Below the pieces are notes generated by a model. The model saw nothing but the letters and a program-made list of their open reading frames with translations. It searched no databases and was not told the DNA's origin. Source: Alphaproteobacteria bacterium (GTDB lineage: Bacteria > Pseudomonadota > Alphaproteobacteria > Micavibrionales > Micavibrionaceae). Taken from it: a stretch of DNA of 64,000 nucleotides. The DNA is taken from contig JAJFGQ010000056.1 of assembly GCA_021776075.1 (NCBI GenBank), positions 19,871-83,870 on the forward strand, read 5' to 3'. Made by a program: the position numbers and the translations under genes. This document shows, one piece after another, positions 28,748 to 38,292 of the stretch. Each line of letters starts with the position of its first letter. Positions within the stretch are counted from its first letter, which is position 1.

Positions 28748-30562
28748 ATGAAAAAACTAATTCACTTTTTTAGGAAGTCATCGCCCGAAGAGGACGCAGC
28801 AGAAAAAGATCCTCTGATCGTGGTTTTTAAAGCCGCGGCCTATGGCCGCTATTGCCGTACGCGCGCTTTTAAACCGGGATTATCTAAAAACAGCACGGAA
28901 TATATGAAGGCCGTGGCGGTTAAGGCGGCTGATCAATGGGATGTTATAAAGGTGACTGAAAAACAGACACCTCTGACAGGCCGGGATGATATAGAAATTG
29001 TACCTATATCTCAGACTAAAGTCCTTAAACTGAGTCTTTCTTTTTTTGACGCGATTAAAGAACTGGCCTTATACGAAAACACTCATGAAACCCTGAAACT
29101 TGAGCCGGTGGCAGCGCCGCCTGCCGCAGATGATTTTAATGATTTTCGTAATTTTGCGATGCGGGAGGGTATAGCCTTTGATGTCGAGGGCTATCCGGTT
29201 CCGACTTTTGAAGGGGAAATTGTTACCGATGCTCGTGTAAGTGTGACAATGGAAAAAGCAGTCAAAGACAGTGCTTTGCAAAAACGGGAAGACATGACTT
29301 CAGGCGCGGTTATTGAACAGTTTTTTGTCGGAATGCCTCCGGCCTCTCTTCGCGTGGATCATCTCGAAGCGCTTTGGGAGCAACAGGATCAAATAGGAAA
29401 GTTTCTTCATTATCTAAAAAGTTTCCGCCTGTTTACACATATGATGATGGAATGCGATTTTGATTTTGCCCTGTTTGATAAAGAGCAATTTTTAAATGGT
29501 ACATATTTTGCCGGGAATGAATGGGATTCGGATTTTGTGCCTGATGAAGGGCGGGGGATAGAAAAAGGAATAACAACAGACAGTTTTGAGCAGGTTGATA
29601 ATTTTTTGAAGGAGCTGACACCTGTTCTTAGTGACGCTCTGCGTCAAGAGGGACGGCAGATTGTCCATAATCTTCATGCTTTTTATCTTTTGGCCAAGAA
29701 GCAGCATCTCGAAGGGCAACTGAATCAGTGCGCTCCTGATGGGGGCGCGCGCATACGGCTTAAACAGGCTGCGAATAAAGTGATAAGCAAAATTAATAAA
29801 ATTCAATCTGAGGCAAATATTGATATGGCCGCCTTGTCTGCGGAAATACCGGAAACGGGAAAAATAAAAAGATTGCCGCGTGCGTTGCGCGATGAAATCA
29901 ATGGTTGGGAAAAGCGGACAAGAAATTATGATGCCTCTCCTTTGAAGGGCTTTGTTCATTACCTTTTGAGTTTTGAGCGTTTCGTAAAAGACATAAGCGC
30001 CTGCGGTTTTGATGAATATCGCTTCAATCTGGATAAATTTTGTGAAGAGATGCGATTCAAATCATGGCATTGGCCGATGGCTGACCTTTTGACGGAGGGT
30101 GAAAGCCGGGAGGTTTTAAATCCTGATTTTATAAAAGAACAATCCGTCAATGCTTTGTATTTGATTTCGCGTTTTGACTTTCTTAATGAAGAGCAACGTT
30201 TGTCAGCCGGGCAGTCTGTTGCTTTCATGAGCGGTTTTTATAGCCTGAGTCAGGCCAGAAATGCTGCCGCTAAAATACAAGAAAATCCCTGTCCTGAAGA
30301 AGAGGAGCGCCAGAATTTTGTTGAAATGTGTCGTGCAACGATAGATGAGGTTATGGAGACGCATGACCTTCAGTCAAGTTCGGTTCTGGAAGCCTTTATT
30401 TTCAACACAGATAAAGAAGCGACTATGCCGGCGGCATTCGATGACTTTATAAAATCGTGGGAAGATCTTTATGCGGACGCTACGCAGAAAGTGGAACGGG
30501 TGTGGAAATCACCGGAAACAAAGACAATCGGCGCACAACCGCCGCGGCAATTAAATCCTTAA
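28748..30562 (+). CDS. Orphan 604-residue protein with an internal duplication
   Basis: I do not recognise this soluble, helical protein. It has no signal peptide or membrane segment. An ungapped internal repeat stands out: residues 219-248 (F.HYL.SF..F......CDFD...F....F) match 402-431 with an offset of exactly 183. The identical positions include H221/H404, F226/F409, F229/F412, C236/C419, F238/F421, D239/D422 and F248/F431. The protein is therefore probably two copies of one domain of about 180 residues. AGCAGGAG lies upstream of the ATG. The stop overlaps the convergent oxidoreductase by 12 bases. Confidence 0.7.
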   Translation: MKKLIHFFRKSSPEEDAAEKDPLIVVFKAAAYGRYCRTRAFKPGLSKNSTEYMKAVAVKAADQWDVIKVTEKQTPLTGRDDIEIVPISQTKVLKLSLSFFDAIKELALYENTHETLKLEPVAAPPAADDFNDFRNFAMREGIAFDVEGYPVPTFEGEIVTDARVSVTMEKAVKDSALQKREDMTSGAVIEQFFVGMPPASLRVDHLEALWEQQDQIGKFLHYLKSFRLFTHMMMECDFDFALFDKEQFLNGTYFAGNEWDSDFVPDEGRGIEKGITTDSFEQVDNFLKELTPVLSDALRQEGRQIVHNLHAFYLLAKKQHLEGQLNQCAPDGGARIRLKQAANKVISKINKIQSEANIDMAALSAEIPETGKIKRLPRALRDEINGWEKRTRNYDASPLKGFVHYLLSFERFVKDISACGFDEYRFNLDKFCEEMRFKSWHWPMADLLTEGESREVLNPDFIKEQSVNALYLISRFDFLNEEQRLSAGQSVAFMSGFYSLSQARNAAAKIQENPCPEEEERQNFVEMCRATIDEVMETHDLQSSSVLEAFIFNTDKEATMPAAFDDFIKSWEDLYADATQKVERVWKSPETKTIGAQPPRQLNP

Positions 30563-31846
30563 AACATCGCGTAACCGCCACCAGCCATAAACGGCCTGAG
30601 CCGCCAGGTTGCTTATTTTTCCACCGGAAAACCCCAGACCAAAGGGCGCAAAGAGCCTATAGCTGTCATCATTGTTCGCAATAGAGGCCGCGATGACTTC
30701 TCCGCCGACCACAGTGGGGACAAGTCCGTGACCGCCAAAGCCTGTGCAGTACCAGTAACCGGGTTCTAACTGTCCTATTTGCGGCATTTTATGGGTGGCG
30801 TAACAGAGCGTCCCGGCCCATGCTATGTCGGGTTCAGCATGTCCTTTTAATTGCGGGTAAACTTTGAGCAGGTCTGCCAGCATCGTTTTTTTCAAATCAT
30901 CGGGGTGTTTCCACAGCCCGACACGTCCCCCCCACATAATCCGGTTGTCCGGCAAAACACGGTAATAATCTGCTGCAAAGCGGGAGTCGTAAACGGCATG
31001 GTGCGTGTTAATTGACTCACAGAGTTTTTCCGGGGGGAGCGGTTTTGTAACCATGATGTAGGTTTGTACGGGAATGGCAGAGAGGGAAAGCCGTCTGTTC
31101 AGGTTATCTACATGAATTGAGCAGCAAAGCACAACCTGATTCGCTTTGATGCGCCCTTCCGGTGTTTTGATAAGGAACTGGCCGTTTTCCTTACTGATTT
31201 TTATAGCACGTGTTTTTTCAAAAATTTTTCCGCCTTCATTTTCAATGGTCTGAGCCAGACTATGCAAATAGTTTAGTGAATGAAATTGAAAGTCGTGCGG
31301 TGACAAATAACCATCGTAATAGCGTGAGGTCTTACATTTTTCCTGCACTTTGTCCCGTGGCCAGAATTCCAGACCCAAATCAAAATTATCATTAAGCCGA
31401 TTGACGTCTTGGCAAACAGCACCGGGGTTGTCGTGCCATGAGACTGTTAAAACGCCATCCCGTAAGGGTTGTTGATCAGTATCCAAATTGTGGAGGCGGT
31501 TCCTAAGAAGCTCACGGGCCTCTTTGCTCATATCAACAAGCGTACGGGCGTTTTCCAGTCCCACCTTTTTAACAAGTGGCCCAAATCCGGCAGCATAGCC
31601 CTTTGCTACCATACCGCCATTGCGGCCTGAGGCACCCCAGCCGATTCGGTTGGCTTCTATAACAATGATATTTTTATGATCCCGCCGGGTCAGGCTCATG
31701 GCGGTGTTCAGTCCCGCCAGTCCGCCGCCGATAATACAGACATCTGTATCAATATCATTCTGAAGGGGCGGACGCTCCTTATTGCCGACCAAAGTCCGGC
31801 TGTAATATGTATCAATATAGTCCTGCGCGGGGGCTGCTTTATTCAT
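30551..31846 (-). CDS. FAD-dependent amine/amino-acid oxidoreductase (DAO family)
   Basis: This 431-residue protein has the N-terminal dinucleotide motif DVCIIGGGLAGLNTAMSL (about 35-52), the second-strand acid EANRIGWGASGRNGG (about 64-78), and a C-terminal FAD contact CTGFGGHGLVPTVVGGEV. The order and the ASGRNGG motif match the DAO/PuuB group, whose members oxidise amines such as gamma-glutamylputrescine or D-amino and N-methyl amino acids. The exact substrate is not readable. It is the next gene after infC on the same strand (17 bp) but has no known relation to translation. Confidence 0.8.
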   Translation of the reverse strand: MNKAAPAQDYIDTYYSRTLVGNKERPPLQNDIDTDVCIIGGGLAGLNTAMSLTRRDHKNIIVIEANRIGWGASGRNGGMVAKGYAAGFGPLVKKVGLENARTLVDMSKEARELLRNRLHNLDTDQQPLRDGVLTVSWHDNPGAVCQDVNRLNDNFDLGLEFWPRDKVQEKCKTSRYYDGYLSPHDFQFHSLNYLHSLAQTIENEGGKIFEKTRAIKISKENGQFLIKTPEGRIKANQVVLCCSIHVDNLNRRLSLSAIPVQTYIMVTKPLPPEKLCESINTHHAVYDSRFAADYYRVLPDNRIMWGGRVGLWKHPDDLKKTMLADLLKVYPQLKGHAEPDIAWAGTLCYATHKMPQIGQLEPGYWYCTGFGGHGLVPTVVGGEVIAASIANNDDSYRLFAPFGLGFSGGKISNLAAQAVYGWWRLRDVLRI

Positions 31847-31863
31847 TGGAAAAAAAGCTGCTT

Positions 31864-32406
31864 TTATTTTGTGTTTTCAGGCCCCAGAACCATGATCATC
31901 TGGCGCCCTTCCAGCCGGGGCTCCAGCTCTATTTTTCCAATATCGGTCAGTTCCCCTTTCATCCGGTTCAGGACATCCATACCCAATTCCTTATGGGCCA
32001 GTTCCCGTCCCCGAAATCGTAAGGTGACTTTGACTTTGTTGCCATCTTCAAGGAATCTTCGTGCGTTGCGCATTTTTACGGCGTAATCATGTTCTTCAAT
32101 AGCCGGGCGCAGCTTTATTTCTTTGACGTCTACGGTTTTCTGTTTTTTGCGGGCCTCGGCGGCTTTTTTCTGTTGTTCGTATTTAAACTTGCCGTAATCG
32201 AGAATCTTGCAAACAGGAGGCTCAGCGTTAGGTGATATTTCCACAAGGTCAAGGCCGGCGTCCCCCGCTATTTCGAGAGCTTTCTCTAAGTCAACAACAC
32301 CAAGCTGTTCAGCATCTTTGCCGACGAGCCGAACTTGTGGGGCGGTGATGTCACCATTTGTACGCGGGCCTTTATTCCTGCGTGGTTGCATTTGCAGTCT
32401 GCTAAT
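31864..32406 (-). CDS. infC: Translation initiation factor IF-3, ATT start
   Basis: IF-3 binds the 30S subunit, checks start-codon pairing and prevents premature 50S joining. The protein has the N-terminal domain ([20 protein letters not shown]... and [17 protein letters not shown]), a lysine-rich linker and the C-terminal domain ([13 protein letters not shown]). The first ATG is at 32391, but a perfect AAGGAG (32415-32420) sits 8 bases before an in-frame ATT at 32404-32406 and 23 bases before the ATG. AUU is the classical infC start that lets IF-3 repress its own translation, so I start there (180 residues). It follows thrS with a 47-bp gap, as in many bacteria. Confidence 0.95.
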   Translation of the reverse strand: MSRLQMQPRRNKGPRTNGDITAPQVRLVGKDAEQLGVVDLEKALEIAGDAGLDLVEISPNAEPPVCKILDYGKFKYEQQKKAAEARKKQKTVDVKEIKLRPAIEEHDYAVKMRNARRFLEDGNKVKVTLRFRGRELAHKELGMDVLNRMKGELTDIGKIELEPRLEGRQMIMVLGPENTK

Positions 32407-32414
32407 AGCTATAT

Positions 32415-32420
32415 CTCCTT
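32415..32420 (-). promoter_or_regulatory. Shine-Dalgarno site that fixes the infC ATT start
   Basis: AAGGAG on the minus strand is 8 bases upstream of the ATT at 32404-32406, an ideal spacing. The first in-frame ATG would be 23 bases away. This decides the start and implies AUU-based autoregulation of infC. Confidence 0.75.
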
Positions 32421-32453
32421 AATCATTGTTAATTTCTATGAATTATAATCTCA

Positions 32454-34424
32454 TTAATAAGGCGGTTTGCAGCTTTGTGCAAGGGATTCTACGGCGCTGT
32501 CGAGAGATTCCACAGGTTGATCCTTTTCATCCATCCGGCGGATAGCGACTGTATTGTCTTCGGCCTCACGATTTCCGACGATAAACATGACCGGTACTTT
32601 GGCCAGTGAATGCTCGCGGATTTTGTAATTAATTTTTTCATTCCGTGTATCAATTTCAGCACGCAGACCCATTTTGAGAAGGGCGCTATGGACGTCTTTG
32701 GCATAGCCGTCTATATCCGATGTAATCGGTGCCACAACGCATTGTACGGGCGCCAGCCATAAGGGTAATTTACCGGCGTAATGTTCGATTAAGACACCGA
32801 TGAATCGTTCGGCAGACCCCAGAATGGCGCGGTGGATCATGTGGGGCGTATGTTTACCACCGTCTTCACCAATATAATGAAGTTCAAGACGGTTCGGCAT
32901 GTTCATGTCGACTTGTATCGTTCCGCATTGCCATTCCCGTCCAATCGCATCTGTCAGGATAAAATCAAGCTTGGGTGCATAGAAGGCACCGTCACCTTCA
33001 TTTAAAACCCATTTCATGCCGATTCTGTCCAGCACTTTTTGCAGGGCACCTTCGGCCCTGTCCCAGTCCTCATCCGACCCGATTCTTTGTGCGGGACGGG
33101 TGGAAAAATTGATTGTGATGTTATCGGCCATGCCTATGTCTGTATAGACCTCGCTAATCAGGTCGCACATGGCAACAACTTCGTCTTCAAGCTGGTCGTC
33201 ACGGCAAAATATATGGGCATCATCCTGTGTGAAAGCTTGGACGCGCATCAGACCATGTCGTGCGCCGGAGGGTTCCTGACGGAAAACATGACCGAACTCT
33301 GCCATACGGATCGGAAAATCCCGGTAACTTTTTATGCCTGTTTTGTAGAGTTGGGCATTGCCCGGACAGCTCATCGGTTTAAGGGCTTGCGGGTTGTCCT
33401 GAGGGCCTTTTCCTTTATCGTTTTCAAAAATAAACATATTTTCGCGGTATTTATCCCAGTGACCGGAGGCTTTCCAAAAGCGGGCATCCAGCATTTGGGG
33501 GGTGTTGACTTCGACATAGCCATGTTTGTGGATTTTACGGCGCATATAGGCCATAAGCTCCAGATAAATCGTCCAGCCATGAGGGTGCCAGAAGACCTGA
33601 CCGGGGGCTTCATCCTGAAAGTGGAACAAATCCATTTCCCGGCCCAAACGGCGGTGATCACGCTTTTCTGCCTCTTCCAGCATCGTCAGATAAGCATTCA
33701 GTTCTTTCTCATCGCGCCAGGCTGTGCCGTATATGCGGGTGAGCATGGCGTTGTCCGAATCACCACGCCAATAGGCTCCGGCGACTTTCATTAATTTAAA
33801 AGCTATGCCGACATGTTTTGTCGTCGGCATATGCGGTCCGCGGCATAAATCAAGCCAGGCGCTATTTCCTTCGCCCTGCTTGTAAATAGAAATATCTTCA
33901 TCACCCGGCAAATCTTCAATGATCTCGGCTTTGTAGTGTTCGCCTTTGTCTTTGAAATATTTAATCGCGGCTTCACGGTTCCAGACTTCCCGTATCAGAG
34001 CATCGCCGCGGGCGATAATCTCTTTCATTTTCTTTTCAATCGCGGGCAGATCTTCTGTTGTGAAGGGTTCATCGCGTGCGAAGTCATAGAAAAAGCCGTT
34101 TTCAATATTGGGGCCGATCGTAACCTGTGTGCCGGGGAAAAGTTCCTGCACCGCCTCAGCCATAACATGGGCGCAATCATGACGGATCAGCTCCAGCGCT
34201 TCATCCGCATCGCGTTTGAGGATTTCAAATGTGACATTTTTTTCCAGAGGGCGCGTTAGATCCCATAGGTCACCATCGACCCGAACCGCTATCGCCGCCT
34301 TGGCCAGTGATTTGGAAATGGATTCGGTAATAGCCATCCCTGTCGTGCCGCTCTCATAGTTGCGGATTGATCCATCGGGAAAGGTTACAGCAATCTCACT
34401 CATTTTTTTTACTGGCTCACTCAC
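32454..34424 (-). CDS. thrS: Threonine-tRNA ligase
   Basis: ThrRS charges tRNA-Thr and edits mischarged serine. This 656-residue protein has all modules: TGS domain (about 8-70), editing domain with the RHDCAHVMAE motif (H82 and H86) and the later DLCRGPHMPTT, class II core with MSCPGNAQLY and HTPHMIHRAILGSAERF holding the zinc ligands, and anticodon-binding domain (from about 560). The start is a GTG at 34424 with CGAGG 6-7 bases upstream. An in-frame ATG lies seven codons in. It leads the thrS-infC pair. Confidence 0.96.
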   Translation of the reverse strand: MSEPVKKMSEIAVTFPDGSIRNYESGTTGMAITESISKSLAKAAIAVRVDGDLWDLTRPLEKNVTFEILKRDADEALELIRHDCAHVMAEAVQELFPGTQVTIGPNIENGFFYDFARDEPFTTEDLPAIEKKMKEIIARGDALIREVWNREAAIKYFKDKGEHYKAEIIEDLPGDEDISIYKQGEGNSAWLDLCRGPHMPTTKHVGIAFKLMKVAGAYWRGDSDNAMLTRIYGTAWRDEKELNAYLTMLEEAEKRDHRRLGREMDLFHFQDEAPGQVFWHPHGWTIYLELMAYMRRKIHKHGYVEVNTPQMLDARFWKASGHWDKYRENMFIFENDKGKGPQDNPQALKPMSCPGNAQLYKTGIKSYRDFPIRMAEFGHVFRQEPSGARHGLMRVQAFTQDDAHIFCRDDQLEDEVVAMCDLISEVYTDIGMADNITINFSTRPAQRIGSDEDWDRAEGALQKVLDRIGMKWVLNEGDGAFYAPKLDFILTDAIGREWQCGTIQVDMNMPNRLELHYIGEDGGKHTPHMIHRAILGSAERFIGVLIEHYAGKLPLWLAPVQCVVAPITSDIDGYAKDVHSALLKMGLRAEIDTRNEKINYKIREHSLAKVPVMFIVGNREAEDNTVAIRRMDEKDQPVESLDSAVESLAQSCKPPY

Positions 34425-34463
34425 AGATACCTCGTTGGGTGCTTATAATACATATTAAAGGTT

Positions 34464-35900
34464 TTACCGCTCGTTCATCGCGTTGTCGAGCGTTTTCACA
34501 AAGGGTTTCAGGATATATTCCATGACCGTTTTTTTACCGGTCAGAATATCGACGCTGGCCACCATGCCGGGAATGATAGGCAGGACCTCGCCTTTGCGTT
34601 TTAGGCTTTTTTCAGACGTACGGATGCGTACACGATAAAAGCTCTCGCCCTTCTCATTGGTAATGGTATCGGCGGAAATATCAACCAACTCTCCTCTTAG
34701 TCCGCCGTAAATTGAAAAATCATAGGCGGTAATTTTAACAACGGCTTTTTGGCCCGGATAAAGAAAAGCGATATCGGAAGGCCGGACACGGGCTTCTATC
34801 AGCAATTGGTCATCGGACGGAACGATTTCTATTAAATCAGCGCCGGGTTGGATGACACCGCCGACCGTGTTGATTTTTATATCCTTAATGGTGCCGGCAA
34901 CCGGAGAACGGATTTCCGTACGGTTTTGCCTGTCACTCAATGCGACCAGTGTTTCCTTGATCGAGTTCATTTCAATCTGCGTAGCAGATAGCTCGGTCTG
35001 AGCCTGCGCCCGTGCCGCACTTTTTAGCTCAGAAATACGGGCTTCGGCCTCTTCTACGGAAGTTTTTATGCGCGGCAGGGAGCCGTGTAGTCCGTTTAAC
35101 TCCGTCTGGCGTTCTTGTAAAGCCCGTTCAAGCTGTAACAGTTCTACCTTGGGCGCTGATCCGCGCTGTACCAGAGGTTCAATCATTGCTTTTTCTTCTT
35201 TTGAAAGCCGGATAATTTTGCGTAAATCCCTAATTCTTGTATTGAGCTCGTTAATCTCCTGACGGCGTTGCGTTGCCTGCTGTTCCAGTACAAGGAGTTG
35301 CGATTGCATATTGGTGTTATTGGCTTTGAATGTGTTCATTTCTTCGGTAACGCTTGTCGGAACGCCTTTCATAACATTTTCAGAAAATACAGGCGTGTTC
35401 TTTCCTGCGGCCTCGGCCTCTAGCCGCTCAATTTTGGCTTGTAGCCCAAGGTAGCGCTGTCGGTTCGCGCCAAGATCAGATGTGGCGCCAATGTTTGAAA
35501 GGCGCATAAGAACCTGTCCGGCCTCAACAATGCCGCCTTCTTTGACCAAAAACGCATCAACAATGCCGCCTTCCTGATGCTGGACTATTTGTATTTCGCT
35601 GGAAGGGATGACTTTGCCATCGCCCCGTGTGACCTCATCCAGTGCGGCCAGATTGGCCCAAACAACGAACACAACAAAAAACAGGGTGATAGCCACCAAA
35701 AGAAGATGCTGGGAAAGAGATATGTCATCATCTGTCGTGAAAAACCGGTCGGCACGGGCCTGTGCTTTTTCAAGTTTCTCTTTGGCCCACTCACCCCTTA
35801 CTTTTGTCCATTCCGCAGCTTCATTAATGCTGGCATGCTCTTCTTTTGGCACGTCCGCTTTTTGCTTTTTTGGTTCTATTTTTCCTATTGGTTCAGCCAT
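34464..35900 (-). CDS. Type I secretion membrane-fusion protein (HlyD family)
   Basis: This 478-residue adaptor links the inner-membrane ABC exporter to the outer-membrane TolC channel. A single helix (about 65-90) follows a charged cytoplasmic start. Then come the lipoyl/beta-barrel half (GKVIPSSEIQIVQHQEGGIVDAFLV), a long coiled coil (about 150-320) rich in E, Q, R and L, and the return half (EIRSPVAGTIKDIKINTVGGVIQPG, then AVVKITAYDFSIYGGLRG). It is the third gene of a TolC-ABC-HlyD operon, 2 bp after the ABC gene. This order is like that of systems exporting large RTX adhesins. No RTX substrate is encoded in the window. Confidence 0.92.
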   Translation of the reverse strand: MAEPIGKIEPKKQKADVPKEEHASINEAAEWTKVRGEWAKEKLEKAQARADRFFTTDDDISLSQHLLLVAITLFFVVFVVWANLAALDEVTRGDGKVIPSSEIQIVQHQEGGIVDAFLVKEGGIVEAGQVLMRLSNIGATSDLGANRQRYLGLQAKIERLEAEAAGKNTPVFSENVMKGVPTSVTEEMNTFKANNTNMQSQLLVLEQQATQRRQEINELNTRIRDLRKIIRLSKEEKAMIEPLVQRGSAPKVELLQLERALQERQTELNGLHGSLPRIKTSVEEAEARISELKSAARAQAQTELSATQIEMNSIKETLVALSDRQNRTEIRSPVAGTIKDIKINTVGGVIQPGADLIEIVPSDDQLLIEARVRPSDIAFLYPGQKAVVKITAYDFSIYGGLRGELVDISADTITNEKGESFYRVRIRTSEKSLKRKGEVLPIIPGMVASVDILTGKKTVMEYILKPFVKTLDNAMNER

Positions 35901-35902
35901 AT

Positions 35903-38266
35903 CTACACATTTGTATTTTCCGCCTGCGTACCGTATTGGCGCGCCTGAAGCTTGCCAATGACTTCGTCTTTCGGCCCGTAAGCTACAAGCTTACCACGAT
36001 CAATCAGGATAAGTTTGTTGACGAGTGTCAACATGGAGCCTTTGTGGGTAATCAGTAATGTTGTTTTGTTCTTTGAAAGTGCGTCTAACCGTTTGCGTAA
36101 GCGGTTTTCAGAGGCCGGGTCCATCGAGGCTGTCGGTTCATCCATAATGAGGATAGGCGGATCATACAGTAAGGCGCGGGCGATAGCCACGGACTGGCGC
36201 TGCCCGCCTGACAGGGATTCGCCGCGTTCCCCGACCTGTGTATCCAGGCCATGTTGGGAATCGGCTAGAAATTCCATGACTCCCGACAGTTCTGCGGCAC
36301 GCAGTACGGAACGGTCAGGTGCTGTTTCATGACCCATTGTAATGTTTTCGCGAACGGAGCCGAAGAATAGCTGCGGACTTTGCTGGACGGCGCCCACAGA
36401 GCGGCGTAGATCGCCGGGATCAATTTGCCGTACGTCTGTACCGTCAATTTGTACAGAGCCACTTTCCGGTTGATAAAGATTGAGCAACAGGCGTTCGATC
36501 GTCGTTTTTCCTGAACCGACGGCCCCGATAACTCCGACACGATCACCCGGTTCGATGACAAAGGTGAGGTGATTTAACGCCGGTACGGTTTGCTCCGGGT
36601 AGTGAAACAGAACATCCCTGAATTCAATGCGGCCTTCCCATTCCTGTTTGGCAATAAAATGTTTACCGGCTGGGCGTTCCACATCTCTTTTCATGAGGTC
36701 GTCAAGCTGGTGCAGGGCTTCGCGGGACTGGTTAAAACGCGTCAGAAGACCGGCAACCTGTGCCAGAGGGGCCATGGCACGACCCGACATGATGACACAG
36801 GCAATTAAGGCACCCATCGATATTTGTGCATCGGCAATAAGATAAACACCGGCAATGACGACGGCAACGCTCGTCATTTGTTGTATCCATACGGCAAAAT
36901 TCAGGGCAAAAGCAGAAATCCGACGGGATTTTACGGCTGTACGTGACGATTTTTCGGTCAGCTCTTCCCATTTGCGCTGTGTATGGCCTTCGGCAGCCTG
37001 CACCTTGATGGTCTCAAGACCGCTAATTGTCTCAAACAGGAGCGCATTTTTAAGCGCGCTTTCATTCATGGATTGCCGGATGATTTTTTGCATTGGTTTT
37101 TGCAGGATATAGCCCATCAGGACAATAAGCGGCATAGCCGCTGCCGGTACAAAAGCAATAGGGCCACCGATAATGGCGATCAAAATAATAAATAAAAGAG
37201 TAAAGGGAAGATCAACGATGGCTGTCATGGTGGCTGAGGTAAAGAAATCACGTAGCCCCTCAAATTCCCGCATATTGCTGGCCAGAACACCCGCGCTGGC
37301 TGGTCGGGCAACCATTGTCATGCCCATAATTTGCTCAAACAGGCGGGCGGAAACCTTGACATCGGCCATGCGACCGGCAATGTCGAGGAAATGCGCCCGC
37401 AAATTACGGAGTATAAAGTCAAATACAAAAACGGTAAGAACGCCCGCCGCTAAAACCCATAATGTATCAAAGGCATTATTAGGGACAACGCGGTCATAGA
37501 CATTCATAATAAAAAGGGAACTAGCCAGTGCGAACATGTTAATCATGACGGCAGCAACAGCGACTTCCTGATAAAGCCGCATGTGTTTCTTTAACTCACC
37601 CCAAAACCAGTCCTGTGCTGTATCAATAGTGGCAGGCCCGGCGCGTTCATCCGTACGCGCTACGGGGCGAACAAAAAAAGCATGGCCGGTAAATGTTTTT
37701 TGCAGTTCATCAAGCGTCAGGACGTGTTTTTCATCCTCAGTCTCCGGGAATTGAAGTAAAAATTTTGTTTCCGGATGGATTTCGGCGTTACCCCCCGGAT
37801 CTTGCTTGGGGGGGTGTTTGTCAGGGTATTCTATATCCCAAAGAATGCAGGCCTGCTTTTGTCCCAATACCAGAATACAGGGCAGGTTGGGCGCGATAGC
37901 AAGGGCTTCTAATGAGCGATTGACTAATTTTGCATGAAGATCGGCGCGTGCGGCGGCCCGGATAAACAAAGTGGGGGTCACGCCGTCTTTTGGTATAGGA
38001 AGCCCTGCTGTAAGAGACGCGGCGCTTGTGCGGCGCCCATAATGGCCGGCCATAAGACGTAAACATTCGACAAGCGGACTTTGCATGGTGATCCGGTCGG
38101 CTTCAAGGGGCCAGGAATCCGGCTCTTGCTCATGAGCCGCTTCGTCGGCGGCGCTATTGCTTATTGTGATTTCGGCAGTTGCTTTTTCCGGCCGATTTTC
38201 AGTCGGTTTCTGCCCTTTTTCAGGATTCTGTTCGTTCTGTTCCTTAACGCTCACCTGATAGACCAT
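35903..38266 (-). CDS. Type I secretion ABC exporter (LapB-like) with C39-like domain
   Basis: This 787-residue exporter has three parts. An N-terminal C39-peptidase-like domain (about 65-200) lacks the catalytic cysteine-histidine set and so probably only binds substrate. A six-helix membrane domain spans about 240-520. The ATPase (about 560-780) has Walker A GAVGSGKTTIE, signature LSGGQRQSVAIARALL and Walker B ILIMDEPTASMD. This layout matches HlyB/LapB exporters of unprocessed C-terminal-signal RTX proteins. The first about 60 residues are acidic and variable. It starts 26 bp after the TolC-like gene. Confidence 0.93.
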   Translation of the reverse strand: MVYQVSVKEQNEQNPEKGQKPTENRPEKATAEITISNSAADEAAHEQEPDSWPLEADRITMQSPLVECLRLMAGHYGRRTSAASLTAGLPIPKDGVTPTLFIRAAARADLHAKLVNRSLEALAIAPNLPCILVLGQKQACILWDIEYPDKHPPKQDPGGNAEIHPETKFLLQFPETEDEKHVLTLDELQKTFTGHAFFVRPVARTDERAGPATIDTAQDWFWGELKKHMRLYQEVAVAAVMINMFALASSLFIMNVYDRVVPNNAFDTLWVLAAGVLTVFVFDFILRNLRAHFLDIAGRMADVKVSARLFEQIMGMTMVARPASAGVLASNMREFEGLRDFFTSATMTAIVDLPFTLLFIILIAIIGGPIAFVPAAAMPLIVLMGYILQKPMQKIIRQSMNESALKNALLFETISGLETIKVQAAEGHTQRKWEELTEKSSRTAVKSRRISAFALNFAVWIQQMTSVAVVIAGVYLIADAQISMGALIACVIMSGRAMAPLAQVAGLLTRFNQSREALHQLDDLMKRDVERPAGKHFIAKQEWEGRIEFRDVLFHYPEQTVPALNHLTFVIEPGDRVGVIGAVGSGKTTIERLLLNLYQPESGSVQIDGTDVRQIDPGDLRRSVGAVQQSPQLFFGSVRENITMGHETAPDRSVLRAAELSGVMEFLADSQHGLDTQVGERGESLSGGQRQSVAIARALLYDPPILIMDEPTASMDPASENRLRKRLDALSKNKTTLLITHKGSMLTLVNKLILIDRGKLVAYGPKDEVIGKLQARQYGTQAENTNV

Positions 38267-38292
38267 CCCTGATTATCATGACAATTTTCAGT

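Noticed and set aside
33039..33794. Open frame of 251 codons on the plus strand
   Set aside because: It lies entirely opposite thrS, which has full motif support. It is a mirror of that gene's codon pattern.
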